Assembly (NCBI RefSeq): GCF_030553055.1 | Contig: NZ_CP130713.1 | Coordinates: 7,006,001 to 7,070,000 of the forward strand | Direction of reading: 5' to 3' | Length of the DNA: 64,000 nucleotides | Origin: Streptomyces sp. XD-27 | GTDB lineage: Bacteria; Actinomycetota; Actinomycetes; Streptomycetales; Streptomycetaceae | Shown: in pieces, positions 20,180-29,480 of the stretch | How positions within the stretch are numbered: position 1 is the first letter of the stretch | How the letters are laid out: each line of letters begins with the position of its first letter | Program-made: the position numbers and the translations under genes | The notes under the pieces: generated by a model | Told to the model about the DNA's origin: nothing | Databases searched by the model: none | The model's input: the letters and a program-made list of their open reading frames with translations, nothing else

Positions 20180-21645
20180 TCAGTTCGAGAAGACGCGTGC
20201 GACGAGGACACACGCGTCGTCCTCGCGCTCCTCGTCACCGAACGCCTCGACCACCGTCCGTACGCACTCCTGGGCGCTGCGCGCGGCGGTGAGCCGCGGC
20301 GCGAGCTCCAGCAGCCGCTCGGTGCCCGCGTCCGTGTCGGTATCGGGGCTGCGGGGGCTGAGTCCGTCGGTGTGCAGCACCAGCAGGTCGCCCGGCTCCA
20401 GCCGCTCGACAGCCTGGGCGTACGTCGCGCCGGAGGTGGCGCCGAGCAGCACGCCGTCCGGTGACGGCAGCGCGCGCCCCGTCCCGTCGCGGAAGAGCAG
20501 CGGGGCGGGGTGTCCGGCCTGCGCCCAGACCAGGCTGCGGGTGTCCGGGGCGTACAGCGCGCAGACGGCGCTGCCCAGCGCGGGCTGCGAGGAGCTGTCG
20601 AGGAGCTGGTTGAGGTGGCCCATCAGGGCGCCGGGCTCGACCCCGGCCACGGCCATCCCGCGCAGCGCGCCGAGCAGCATCGCCATGCCGGTGGTGGCGG
20701 CGACGCCGTGCCCGGTGAGGTCGCCGACGCTCAGCAGCGTCCTGCCGCTGGGCAGTTGCAGCGCGTCGTACCAGTCGCCGCCGATCAGCGCGCTGGTCGC
20801 GGAGGGGAGGTAGTGCGCGGCGAGGTCGAGGGCGGCCGTGCCGCCGTGCGGGAGCCGCAGCGAACCGCGCCACGGGGGAGGACGGTTTCCTGGAGCTCGA
20901 CCGCCAGCCGGTGCTCGGTCCGTGCGAAGTGCCGCTGGCGGCGCAGCGAGTCACGGGTCTCGCGCACCGCGAGCTGGCTGCGGCGCAGTTCGCTGACGTC
21001 CCGCAGCACCGCCCACAGGGAGGCGGTGCAGCCGGCGTCGTCGAGCACCGGCTCGCCCACCATGTGCACCGTGCGGACCTCGTCGTCGGTGCGGCGGATG
21101 CGGAACTCTCCGTCGATCGGCCTGCCGTCGACGAGGCAGCCGGTGACCAGCGAGGTCAGCACCTGCTGGTCGTCGGGGTGGAGCCAGGAGGGGAGCTCGT
21201 CCAGGGTGAGCCCGCCCTCGTCCGGGTGCCGGCCGAAGATCCGGCACAGTTCGTCGGACCAGTCCGCCTCGTCGGTGAGGAAGTTCCACTCGGCGCTGCC
21301 GACCCGGCTCGGCGGGGTGTCCGCGGGCCCGTCCCAGGGGCCGGGCCCCCGCTCGGGCTCCGGCTCGCCGTGCTCTGCGTACTCGCCCGGCTCGCCGGGG
21401 AGCCCGTCCCGCAGCTGGCCGAGCTGGACGCCGAGGTCGTCCAGGTGGTGCACGGCCAGATCGCACAGGGCGCGCTGCCAGCGCAACCGCGAGTCGTCCG
21501 GGCCCGGGAACTCCATGGAGGCGGTGTCGCGCCGCACGGCGTTCACGCCGCCGCGCAGCAGCCGGGTCTGCGAGATCAGCGCGTCGACTGCGCCGCGCTC
21601 GGGTGGCTGGGCGGCGGGGTGGTCCGCAGAGCGTGGGGACGGCAT
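20180..21645 (-). CDS. PAS-SpoIIE (PP2C-type) serine phosphatase, one-base frameshift
   Basis: Restored length 488 residues. A PAS domain lies at about residues 110-230 (WNFLTDEADWSDELCRIFGRHPDEG, WLHPDDQQVL). A short helix then leads to the SpoIIE phosphatase domain starting ELQETVLPPW and containing GGDWYDAL and VGDLTGHG in the corrected frame, AGHPAPLL, and GDLLVLHTDGL with metal-binding Asp. The frame breaks in the five-base G run at 20874-20878 (plus strand); adding one base restores conserved residues on both sides. Such proteins dephosphorylate anti-sigma-antagonists or signal through PAS input. The start MPSPRS has GGAG eight bases upstream. The gene is divergent from the HEAT-repeat gene. 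Confidence 0.82.
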
Positions 21646-21968
21646 GAACGAAACTCCATACGGGCGCGGCGCGGCCAGGACTGGCGGAAGGGCCGGTAAG
21701 GACCGGTTACGACTGTTGCACACGCTGCGACATCGCGTAAGGGATTCTGCAATACCCGATACGGTGGTGCTGCTGGCATATGCCACCGGCCTTCCTGAGG
21801 CAAGTCGGTATACGACTCGGCGGAGCGAGCCATTCCGGGTAGGCTGCGGCGCTCGGGAACCCGCTGCCCATGCCGTTCATCAGGCATACCACGGCCGGAC
21901 ACCGGCAAGAATGCCGGTCGACGGAAATCCCGTTGCCAGCGAATCACACCGCACCGGATGCTGACCTC
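21646..21968. other. 323-bp divergent intergenic region with two palindromes
   Basis: No coding potential is convincing. It holds TGGCATATGCCA (21774-21785, perfect 12-bp palindrome) and AGTCG-GTATA-CGACT (21803-21817, perfect 5+5+5), only 17 bp apart, between the phosphatase and HEAT-repeat promoters. TTGCCA (21933-21938) is a possible -35 for the HEAT gene, without a good -10. Confidence 0.5.
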
Positions 21969-23369
21969 ATGTTCGATCCAGACATAGCGCCCAGCGGCAC
22001 CCTGCTCGGCCTCCTGCAGCGAGGCCGCGGCGACGGGACCCTGCATGCCCTCGCCGCGCCGCGGGCCGAGGCGCTCGCGGCACTGCACCACTGCGTGCTG
22101 CGCGACCCCCGCCGCGACTGGCAGGTCGAGAACCGCTCGCTGTACTACGCCCGGCTCTGCCTGGACCTGCGCGCCGACCTCGGAGAAATCGAACAGCACC
22201 TGTTTCACCCCGACGATCTACTGGACACCGCGGAGGAGCGCACCGGGCTCGCCCTGTCCGTTCTCGGCCATCTCGCCAGCTACGGCCGCGACGACGCCCT
22301 GCTGCTCCTGCGCCGCTACGCCGCCACCGGCGCGAACTGGGCCTGGGCCCTGGACGAGCTGGCCCTGCGCGACGACGACACCGCCCTGCGCGCCCTCGGC
22401 CCCGCCGTGCTCGCCCGTTTCCCCTGTACCCCGGACGGCGACGCGGAGCTGGCCGCCGCCGCCCGCGGCGCCTACGAGCCCCGCCCCTGGCGGCTGTGGG
22501 CCGACGACCCCGTCCACGGCACGCGGGTCCGCGCCGCACAGGAACGCACCGCGTTCGACCGCTGGCAGCGCCAGCTGCGCCCCTCCGGCCCGCGCCCCGG
22601 CTGGAGCGTCCACGACGTCCTGCAGTGGGCGCAGGAGGAGCACGACGCCCGCCGCTCCGACGCGGCCGCCCGCTGCCTGACCGCCGTGGCCGGCCCCGAG
22701 GACCGCCCCGAACTGCTCGCCGCAGCCGCCTCGGGCCCCGACGCGGCACGCGCCGCCGCGCTGCGCCACCTCGCCGAGACCGGCGACCCCGACGTCCTCG
22801 ACCTCATCGAGGCCGCGGCCACCGGCCCCGCCCCGGACCTGGTGACCCAGGCGGCCCTGACCGCGTTCGAGCGCATGCGCAGCATCACCGCCCTGGACCG
22901 CGCCCGCCTCTGGGCCCAGCGGCCCGACGCGCTCGGCGACGCGGCCGCCGCGATGCTCGCCTGCCGCGGCGGCCAGTACGACTCCGGCCTGGTCCTCGCG
23001 GCACTGCGCAGGACCGTCCGCGGCGAGGGCCCCGACGCCCGGACCCTGTGGGCCCTCGTCGAAGGCGCCGGACGGCTGGCCATCGGCTGCGCGGCCCCCG
23101 TCCTGCGGCACATCTACCGCGAGACCGCCTCCTCCCACCTGCGCGGCGTCGCGGCCCACGCCCTCGCCGCCACCGACCCCTCCTTCGCCGCGGGCTTCGC
23201 CGTCGAGTGCCTGTGGGACTGCGAGGAGAGCACCCGCGAACTGGCCGCCCGCCACGCCGCCACCGCCGACTCCCGCGTCGTGGACCAGCTCCGCAGACTG
23301 GCCGCGGACCCGGTGGAGGAGGCGGAGGTCCAGACGGCGGTACGCAGCCGCTTCGCCCCGGACGCGTAG
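21969..23369 (+). CDS. HEAT-repeat-like helical protein, unknown function
   Basis: 466 residues, almost entirely alpha-helical with recurring helix pairs rich in Ala, Leu and Arg (LRHLAETGDPDVLDLIEAAA; HLRGVAAHALAATDP; STRELAARHAATADSRVVDQLRRLAAD), the pattern of HEAT/armadillo-like repeats. No catalytic motif, signal or membrane span. ATG 21969 (MFDPDIAPSG) is preferred because the upstream extension lacks protein character. Likely a scaffold or binding protein; partner unknown. It is divergent from the PAS-SpoIIE phosphatase. Confidence 0.75.
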   Translation: MFDPDIAPSGTLLGLLQRGRGDGTLHALAAPRAEALAALHHCVLRDPRRDWQVENRSLYYARLCLDLRADLGEIEQHLFHPDDLLDTAEERTGLALSVLGHLASYGRDDALLLLRRYAATGANWAWALDELALRDDDTALRALGPAVLARFPCTPDGDAELAAAARGAYEPRPWRLWADDPVHGTRVRAAQERTAFDRWQRQLRPSGPRPGWSVHDVLQWAQEEHDARRSDAAARCLTAVAGPEDRPELLAAAASGPDAARAAALRHLAETGDPDVLDLIEAAATGPAPDLVTQAALTAFERMRSITALDRARLWAQRPDALGDAAAAMLACRGGQYDSGLVLAALRRTVRGEGPDARTLWALVEGAGRLAIGCAAPVLRHIYRETASSHLRGVAAHALAATDPSFAAGFAVECLWDCEESTRELAARHAATADSRVVDQLRRLAADPVEEAEVQTAVRSRFAPDA

Positions 23370-23507
23370 CACCTCCCGGCGAGGGCCCGCGCGAGTGCAG
23401 CCCTGTGGGTCGAGTGCGTCGAATCCGTCGGCCGACGTGCGCCACGCCTGGACGTACACCGCCCGGACGCGCGCCGACGGCCGGGAGACGCAGGTCACAT
23501 GCGTCCG

Positions 23508-23534
23508 TGTCACAGGGGGTCGGGCTACCCCGTC
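23508..23534 (+). promoter_or_regulatory. ECF41-type promoter upstream of the decarboxylase/sigma operon
   Basis: TGTCACA (23508-23514) and CGTC (23531-23534) are separated by 16 bp, which matches the established ECF41 sigma promoter consensus. It lies 40 bp before the carboxymuconolactone decarboxylase ATG, and the ECF41 gene is next downstream, so the unit is likely autoregulated. Confidence 0.8.
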
Positions 23535-23574
23535 TCAGGGGGTGTAGCCACTGACGACCACGGAGGAGCACACC

Positions 23575-24048
23575 ATGGACGCCCGACTGAACTTCTTCGC
23601 CGACCCGACCGCCGGCAAGGTCCTCAAGTACCTCATGTCGGCGGGCAAGGCGCTCAAGGACTCGCCGCTGCCGGACGCGACGCAGGAGCTGGTTTCGCTT
23701 CGCGTGAGTCAGATCAACGGCTGCGCCGTCTGCCTCGACATGCACACCAAAGAAGCCGCCGCTGCCGGTGAGACCTCGGTGCGGCTGAACCTGGTCGCGG
23801 CGTGGCGCGAGGCCACGGTCTTCACGGAGGCCGAGCGCGCCGCGCTGGAGCTGGCGGAGGAGGGGACCCGGGTCGCGGACGCGGCCGGTGGGGTCAGCGA
23901 CGAGGTCTGGGCGAATGCCGCCGAGCACTACGACGAGGAGCAGCTCACCGCCCTGGTGATCCTGATCTCCTTCATGAACATGGCGAACCGGATGAACGTC
24001 ATCACCCAGCAGCCGGCCGGCGACTACGTGCCCGGGCAGTTCCACTGA
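23575..24048 (+). CDS. Carboxymuconolactone decarboxylase family (AhpD-like) protein
   Basis: 157 residues, ATG with GGAGGAG upstream. The AhpD core CAVCLDMHTKEA gives Cys50-x2-Cys53-x3-His57, the redox/proton-relay triad of this fold. Helices ERAALELAEEGTRVADAA and ALVILISFMNMANRMNV are also typical. These are peroxidase-like or decarboxylase-like trimers. In ECF41 systems such genes are the usual target, and the sigma gene follows 31 bp downstream. Physiological substrate unknown. Confidence 0.9.
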   Translation: MDARLNFFADPTAGKVLKYLMSAGKALKDSPLPDATQELVSLRVSQINGCAVCLDMHTKEAAAAGETSVRLNLVAAWREATVFTEAERAALELAEEGTRVADAAGGVSDEVWANAAEHYDEEQLTALVILISFMNMANRMNVITQQPAGDYVPGQFH

Positions 24049-24079
24049 GCGGCAGGGCTTCAAGGGGAGGGGATTCGGC

Positions 24080-25003
24080 GTGAGCAAGGTCGAGGAGTTC
24101 GAGGAACTGCGGCCGCTGCTGTTCTCGATCGCCTATCGGATTCTGGGCAGCGTGGGTGAGGCCGAGGACGCGGTGCAGGAGACATGGCTGCGCTTCGACG
24201 GCTCGGCGACCCGGCCCACGTCGACCAAGGCGTTTCTGTCGGCCGCGGTGACGCGGATCTCGATCGACGTGCTGCGCTCGGCCCGTGTCCGACGGGAGGA
24301 GTACGTCGGGCCGTGGTTTCCCGAGCCGCTGCTCGCCGACCCTTACGAGGACCCGGCGCGGTCGGTGGAGCTGGCCGACTCGGTGTCGATGGCGGCGCTG
24401 CTGCTGCTGGAGCGGCTCAGCCCGCTGGAGCGGGCGGTGTTCGTGCTGCGGGAGGTCTTCGGCTTCGGGTTCGACGAGGTCGCCGCGGCGGTGGGGCGGT
24501 CGGAGGCGGCGTGCCGGCAGCTGCTGGTGCGGGCGCGGCGGCATATGGAGGCCGGGCGGCCGCGCTTCGAAGCGGCCCGCGAAGAGCGGGAGGAACTGGC
24601 GTCGCGGTTCTTCGACGCCCTCCGCGAAGGCGACGTCGCCGGCCTGCGGGAACTGCTCGCCGCCGACGTAGCGATGGTCGGCGACGGTGGTGGCAAGGCC
24701 CCGCAGCTGGCCAGGCCCGTCGTCGGCGCCGACAACGTGGCCCGGCTGCTTGCCTCCGTCGTCCCCTGGCTGGCCCGGATCGACGTGACGTTCGCGCCGC
24801 ACGAGGTCAACGGCCAGCCGGGCGCGATCTTCCGCGACCGGGACGGCAAGGTGCTCCACACCATGGCGCTCGACGTACTCGACGGGCAGATCCAGACGAT
24901 CCGCTCGGTGATCAACCCCGACAAGCTCGGGCACGTGGGCCCGGTAGCGGACGCCTGGGCGATCCACCGCGAAGTACGACAAGTGCGGCGACCCGCGCAG
25001 TAG
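24080..25003 (+). CDS. ECF41-family RNA polymerase sigma factor (SigJ-type) with SnoaL-like C-terminus
   Basis: 307 residues, starting GTG with AGGGGAGGGG upstream. Sigma region 2 (LLFSIAYRILGSVGEAEDAVQETWLRF) and region 4 (LSPLERAVFVLREVFGFGFDEVAAAVGRSEAACRQL-type) are followed by a SnoaL-like extension. The extension carries the ECF41 marker DGGGK (about 201-205) and an NPDKL motif near the end. Known for ECF41: the C-terminal extension replaces an anti-sigma factor and modulates activity. The promoter upstream of the preceding gene has the matching TGTCACA-N16-CGTC consensus. Confidence 0.92.
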   Translation: MSKVEEFEELRPLLFSIAYRILGSVGEAEDAVQETWLRFDGSATRPTSTKAFLSAAVTRISIDVLRSARVRREEYVGPWFPEPLLADPYEDPARSVELADSVSMAALLLLERLSPLERAVFVLREVFGFGFDEVAAAVGRSEAACRQLLVRARRHMEAGRPRFEAAREEREELASRFFDALREGDVAGLRELLAADVAMVGDGGGKAPQLARPVVGADNVARLLASVVPWLARIDVTFAPHEVNGQPGAIFRDRDGKVLHTMALDVLDGQIQTIRSVINPDKLGHVGPVADAWAIHREVRQVRRPAQ

Positions 25004-25057
25004 TCACAACGGTCGACCGCACCTCGAACGCTCTCGGTCGCCCCGGACTGTGCCGTG

Positions 25058-25080
25058 CCCACCGGCAGCGCGCCGGTGGG
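25058..25080. terminator. Terminator between ECF41 gene and convergent gene
   Basis: CCCACCGGC (25058-25066) and GCCGGTGGG (25072-25080) form a 9-bp perfect stem with a 5-base loop, between stops at 25003 (+) and 25166 (-). Confidence 0.65.
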
Positions 25081-25165
25081 ATGGCCGTCACGCATCGCGG
25101 GACGGCCAGGGCGGGCGTCTCAAGGCTCATCCGCCGCACCAGGCATGCCCGGGGCAGGGCGTCGC

Positions 25166-25918
25166 TCAGCGGCTGTCGGCGCCGAAGGTCTCGCTTTCGC
25201 GCAGTACCGCCAGCGCGAAGGCGAGACGCTTGTCCAGCCAGCCGTCCCGCTTGACGAAGTACCAGCGCTTGCCCTCGGTGCTCCGCGGGAAGGTCAGCAC
25301 CGCCTCCCCGTACTCCCCGTCCGCCCCCTCCTCCTCCGCGTCCTCCGCGCCCACCGCCCAGACCACCGGCTTGGCGCTCGCCCCAGAGCCCGTCCCTTCG
25401 TCGGACCCGAAGGACAGCAGGGAGTCGACGACCCCGTCGAGGACATGGCCCACCCCGCGCCCCAGGGATGCTCCCGAGCCGCCCCTCGCCCAGTTGCGGG
25501 GGGCCACGATGGCCGGGTGCCCAGGCTGTTCCATCCACAGGCCCTGCTGGGTGAGCCGCTTGGTGACCGGGGTGCGGCGGACCGAGCCGAGCTCCCGGCC
25601 GGTGGCGTCCGTCACCCGGTAGCGATCGGAGCCGTCCGGGAGCACCGTGCACAGCAACTGCCGGCTGCCCTCGTCCTCGAAGAGCCGGAAACCCCCCTTC
25701 GAGAGCGGTACGTCCGCCTCCACGGGGACGATGTAGACGCCGGGCACCATGTACTCGTCGACGCCGCGTGTCCTCATGAACCGGACCGCGTGCGCGCCCT
25801 CGCCCCGCTTCGACTTGCGGACCGTGTGCCGCATCATCCTGCCCACCGTGAACTGGGTGATCTCGTCCCAGTGCACCGCCTCAAAGGGCTCGACCCGCCT
25901 GTTCCTTCCGAATGCCAT
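25166..25918 (-). CDS. Hypothetical protein, 250 aa
   Basis: No signal peptide or membrane span. Start at MAFGRNRRVEPF, preceded by GGGGAAGC; the extension further upstream is non-protein-like. Beta-rich first two thirds (GVYIVPVEADVPLSKGGFRLFEDEGSRQ in character; LPDGSDRYRVTDATGRELGSVRRTP), then an acidic low-complexity stretch (AEDAEEEGADGEYGE) and a C-terminal KRWYFVKRDGWLDKRLAFALAVLRE. The strand pattern faintly recalls tubby/LURP-one scramblase folds, but I cannot support that. Function unknown. Confidence 0.7.
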   Translation of the reverse strand: MAFGRNRRVEPFEAVHWDEITQFTVGRMMRHTVRKSKRGEGAHAVRFMRTRGVDEYMVPGVYIVPVEADVPLSKGGFRLFEDEGSRQLLCTVLPDGSDRYRVTDATGRELGSVRRTPVTKRLTQQGLWMEQPGHPAIVAPRNWARGGSGASLGRGVGHVLDGVVDSLLSFGSDEGTGSGASAKPVVWAVGAEDAEEEGADGEYGEAVLTFPRSTEGKRWYFVKRDGWLDKRLAFALAVLRESETFGADSR

Positions 25919-26144
25919 CGGCTTCCCCTCCCGGTCCCCTCGGATTCCTCTCCGGCGGCACGACAATACGAAATGGGCCCGAAGCCCCTGCCGGGCAGGC
26001 AGGTTGCGAGGCCGCCACCGGGGCGCGGCGCCCGACGGCTCCTCGCCGGGAGGCGACCCGGCGTAGGCCAACGCTCATGGGACGTTCCCCGCGCGGAAAG
26101 ATGCGCGCCGCCGGGGCTACCCCTGGTGCGCCGACAACAGCGGT

Positions 26145-27322
26145 ATGCGTGTCGCCATCGTGACCGAATCCTTTCCGCCCGACGTCAACGGCGTCGCCCA
26201 CTGCGCCCTGCAGACCGCCCGGCACCTGCGACGACGCGGCCACCACCCGCTCGTCATCGCCCCCGCCGGGCCGCCCGACGCCACCGCGATCCCCGCCCCC
26301 GCGGTCCCCGACACCGAGGACCCCGGCCTCGAGCACCCCGACCTCGAACGCCCCTGCCCCGTCGTCCGCATCCCGTCCCTTCCACTGCCCGGATACCCCC
26401 AGGTCCGCGTCGCCCTCCCCAGCCGCCGCCTCGCCTCCGCCCTCACCGAGCACCGCACCGAACTCGTCCACCTCGCGAGCCCCTTCGTCCTCGGCGCCCG
26501 CGGCATGACCGCCGCACTGCGCCTGCGCATCCCCGCGGTCGCCGTCTACCAGACCGACCTCGGCGGCTACGCGCGCACCTATCTCGGCGCCGGGGAGAGC
26601 GCCGCCTGGCGGCGCATACGGGCCGTGCACACCGCCGCCGACCGCACCCTGGCCCCCTCCACGGCCGCCGCCCGCGATCTCGACGAACACGGCGTGCCGC
26701 GCGTACGGCTGTGGCCGCGCGGCGTCGACACCGAACGCTTCCAGCCGCGGCACAGGGACATCGCACTGCGCCGCACCCTCGCCCCGCCGGCGAACTCCTC
26801 GTCGGCTACGTCGGCCGACTCGCCCCGGAGAAGAGCGTGCACCTCCTCGCTCCTCTCTGCGTGCTCCCCGGAGTCCGCGTGGTGGTCGTCGGAGACGGCC
26901 CCAGCGAACCCGCGCTGCGCGCTCTCCTGCCCGGCGCGCACTTCCTCGGCCGCCGCACCGGCACCGAACTCGCCCGGATCTTCGCCTCACTGGACGTCTT
27001 CGCGCACACGGGCGCACAGGAGACGTTCTGCCAGACCGTGCAGGAGGCGCAGGCATCCGGCGTCCCGGTGATCGCCCCCGCCGCGGGCGGTCCCCTGGAC
27101 CTGGTCGAGCACGGCCGTACAGGACTCCTGGTACCTCCCGGCGACGCGGAAGCCCTGCGCGACACGGTCACGCTGCTCGCCGCGGACCCGCGTCTTCGCG
27201 CCCACCTCGCCCGCGAGGGGCGGGCCGCCGTGGCGGACCGCACGTGGGCCGCCGTCGGCGACCAACTCCTGGACCACTACGCCGAGGTGCTGGCGGCCCG
27301 CACGGCGGTGGCGGCGGCATGA
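26145..27322 (+). CDS. GT4 glycosyltransferase, MgtA-like alpha-mannosyltransferase, one-base frameshift
   Basis: Restored length 392 residues. The opening MRVAIVTESFPPDVNGVAHC, then HLASPFVLGARGM, VAVYQTDLGGYARTYLG, ADRTLAPST, and LLVGYVGRLAPEKSVHLL, VVVGDGPSEPALRALLPGA, DVFAHTGAQETFCQTVQEAQASGVPVIAPAAGG follow mycobacterial/corynebacterial MgtA closely. That enzyme mannosylates glycolipids from GDP-mannose. The frame shifts in the CCCC run 26782-26785; one added C joins LRRTLAP to AGELLVGYVG. The E-x7-E type motif (ETFCQTVQE) is intact. Its TGA overlaps the ATG of the second glycosyltransferase. Acceptor lipid in this organism unknown. Confidence 0.85.
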
Positions 27323-29480
27323 GCGGCGCGCACCGTCCACAGACGGCACCGGCACGCGCGGGGGACTCGGCAGCGGCAGCGGGCCGGGGACCGGCGGGGG
27401 GCCTGGCAGCGGCAGCGGTCCGGAGACCGGCGGGGGGCCCGGCTTCGGGTCCGGCGGGGGCACCGGGAGGGGGCCCGGCCTCGGTCCCGGCTCTGGGTCC
27501 GGCGGGGGTACCGGGAGAGGGCTCGGCCTCGGGACCAGCTCCGGCTTCCGGCTCAGCCTTGGCTGCGGCTCGCGTCCCGGCAGGGACTCCGGTTCGCGCC
27601 CCGGCACCCCTGCGCATCGTCCGGCTCGCCAACTTCGTCACGCCCGCCTCCGGCGGACTCCGTACCGCCCTGCGCGAACTGGGTGCCGGCTACCGGGCCG
27701 CCGGCCATGAGCCCGTCCTCGTCGTGCCCGGCGAGCGCGTCTCGGACACGGACACCGAACAGGGCCGGGTCATCACCGTGCCGGGCCCGCGCGTCCCCGG
27801 CACCGGCGGCTACCGGGTCCTCACCGACCGACGGCGGCTCACCCGGCTGCTGGAGGCGCTGGCACCCGACCGGCTGGAGGTGTCCGACCGTACGACGCTG
27901 CGCTGGACCGGGGAGTGGGCCCGCCGCGCCCGCGTACCCGCCGTGATGGTCTCCCACGAGAGCGCCGACGGCGTGCTGCGCACCTGGGGCGTGCCCGAGG
28001 GCGCCGCCCGCCGCGTCGCCGACCGGCTCAACCTCCGTACCGCACACGCGTATTCGCGGGTGGTGTGCACCACCGAGTGGGCGGCCCGCGAGTTCGTACG
28101 GATCGGCACGCACAACCTCGTCCACGCTCCGCTCGGGGTGGACCTCGACCACTTCCACCCTGCCCGGCACAGCGCGTCGCTGCGCGCCCGACACGCGGAC
28201 GGCGCCGCCGTCCTGCTCGTCATGTGCTCCCGGCTCTCCCCCGAGAAGCGGCCGGGCCACGCGCTGGACGCGCTCGCCGAACTGCGGCGGCGCGGTGTGC
28301 CCGCGACGCTCGTGGTCGCGGGCGACGGCCCACTGCGCCCGCGGCTGGAGAACCGGGTCCGGGAGGAGGGGCTGCCCGCCGAGTTCCTCGGCCATGTCGC
28401 CGACCGAGGTGCGCTCGCCGCGCTTCAGGCCAGCGCGGACCTCGTCCTGGCCCCGGGCCCGGCCGAGACGTTCGGACTGGCGGCGCTGGAAGCGCTGGCC
28501 TGCGGCACGCCCGTGGTGGTCAGCGCCCTGTCCGCCCTCCCGGACATCGTCGGCCCGGCGGGCGAGACGGCCGCCGACCGGGGGCACCTCCTGGGGGTAC
28601 CGCCTGGGGGCACCTCCCAGCGGCCGCGCTGGGGGAGGAGTCCGGGGGAGGTGGCCGGGGCAGGCCCGGCCTTCGCGGACGCGGTCGAACGGCTCCTGGC
28701 CCGCCCCGCCCCGGACCGCCGCGCGGCGGCCCGCGCGCGAGCCGAACGCTACGGCTGGCCGGCGGCCGTCGCCGCGTTTCTGAGTGCGCACGACGCCGCG
28801 CCGCTCCGCGATCCGCGCAGCGGCCCGGCGCACACGGACGGCTCCGCCGTCGCGCGGCACGCGGCGGGCACGACACGCCGGGAGGTGACCGCGGGTGCGC
28901 GTGCGGACGGTGCCGCCGCCGCGTCCGGGGGTCGGCGGATGGCCCGCGCGCGGACGGGTACGGGTACGGGGACAACGACGGGTACGCGTACGGGGAGGGG
29001 GAGACGGGGGACGATACCGCGGACGGTGACGCCCCGGTCCGTCGCCCGGGCCACGCCGCATCCATGGCCGACCGGGCCACGTCGGACGCGCCTGCCACCT
29101 CGCCGACACCCGCCGCAACCTCCACCGGCCGGCCACGCACGCCTCCCGATCGCTCAACGGCGGACGCGGTGGCTTCGGCGAGCACACGCGGGTTCGTGCC
29201 CGAGCCCGGTGCCGTCGTCCCGGAGGCGCCCGCCACCCCCGAGGCCGAGCCGAATGCCTCCTGCCTCGTGCCCACGCCTGGTGACCTCGCCACGGAGACG
29301 CCCGTCGGCCCGGAGGCCGAGCCCGCAGCCCCCGGGTTCGTGACCACGCCCGGTGCTCCCGACCACGGCCTCGCGCCCGGCGTTCCCGGCGGCGTGCCCA
29401 CGCCTGGCGCTACCGGTCACCTGCACACACCCGGCGGCGTTCCCGGGGTCACCTCGCCTCAGGTCCGAGGCCCGCGATGA
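27319..29480 (+). CDS. GT4 glycosyltransferase with low-complexity ends, one-base frameshift
   Basis: Restored length 720 residues, coupled to the upstream GT4 by ATGA overlap. The first ~95 residues are Gly/Pro/Ala repeats. The GT4 core begins LRIVRLANFVTPASGGLRTALRELG and includes VVCTTEWAAREF, VLLVMCSRLSPEKRPGHAL, LVVAGDGPLRPRLE and LAPGPAETFGLAALEALACGTPVVVS (sugar-nucleotide binding). A region about 28575-28640 inserts RGHLLGVPPGGTSQRP-like sequence. In the Gly run 28927-28931 one G is missing; the corrected tail reads SADGPRADGYGYGDNDGYAYG and then Pro/Ala-rich repeats, ending in an ATGA overlap with the SGNH gene. The true start could be downstream of the low-complexity stretch. Sugar and acceptor unknown. 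Confidence 0.78.
27330..27600 (+). repeat. GC-rich low-complexity repeat in GT4 N-terminus
   Basis: Degenerate short units of the type GGGCCCGGCTTCGGGTCCGG and CCGGCGGGGGTACCGGG recur through this stretch, encoding Ala/Gly/Pro-rich sequence outside the enzyme core. Confidence 0.6.
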
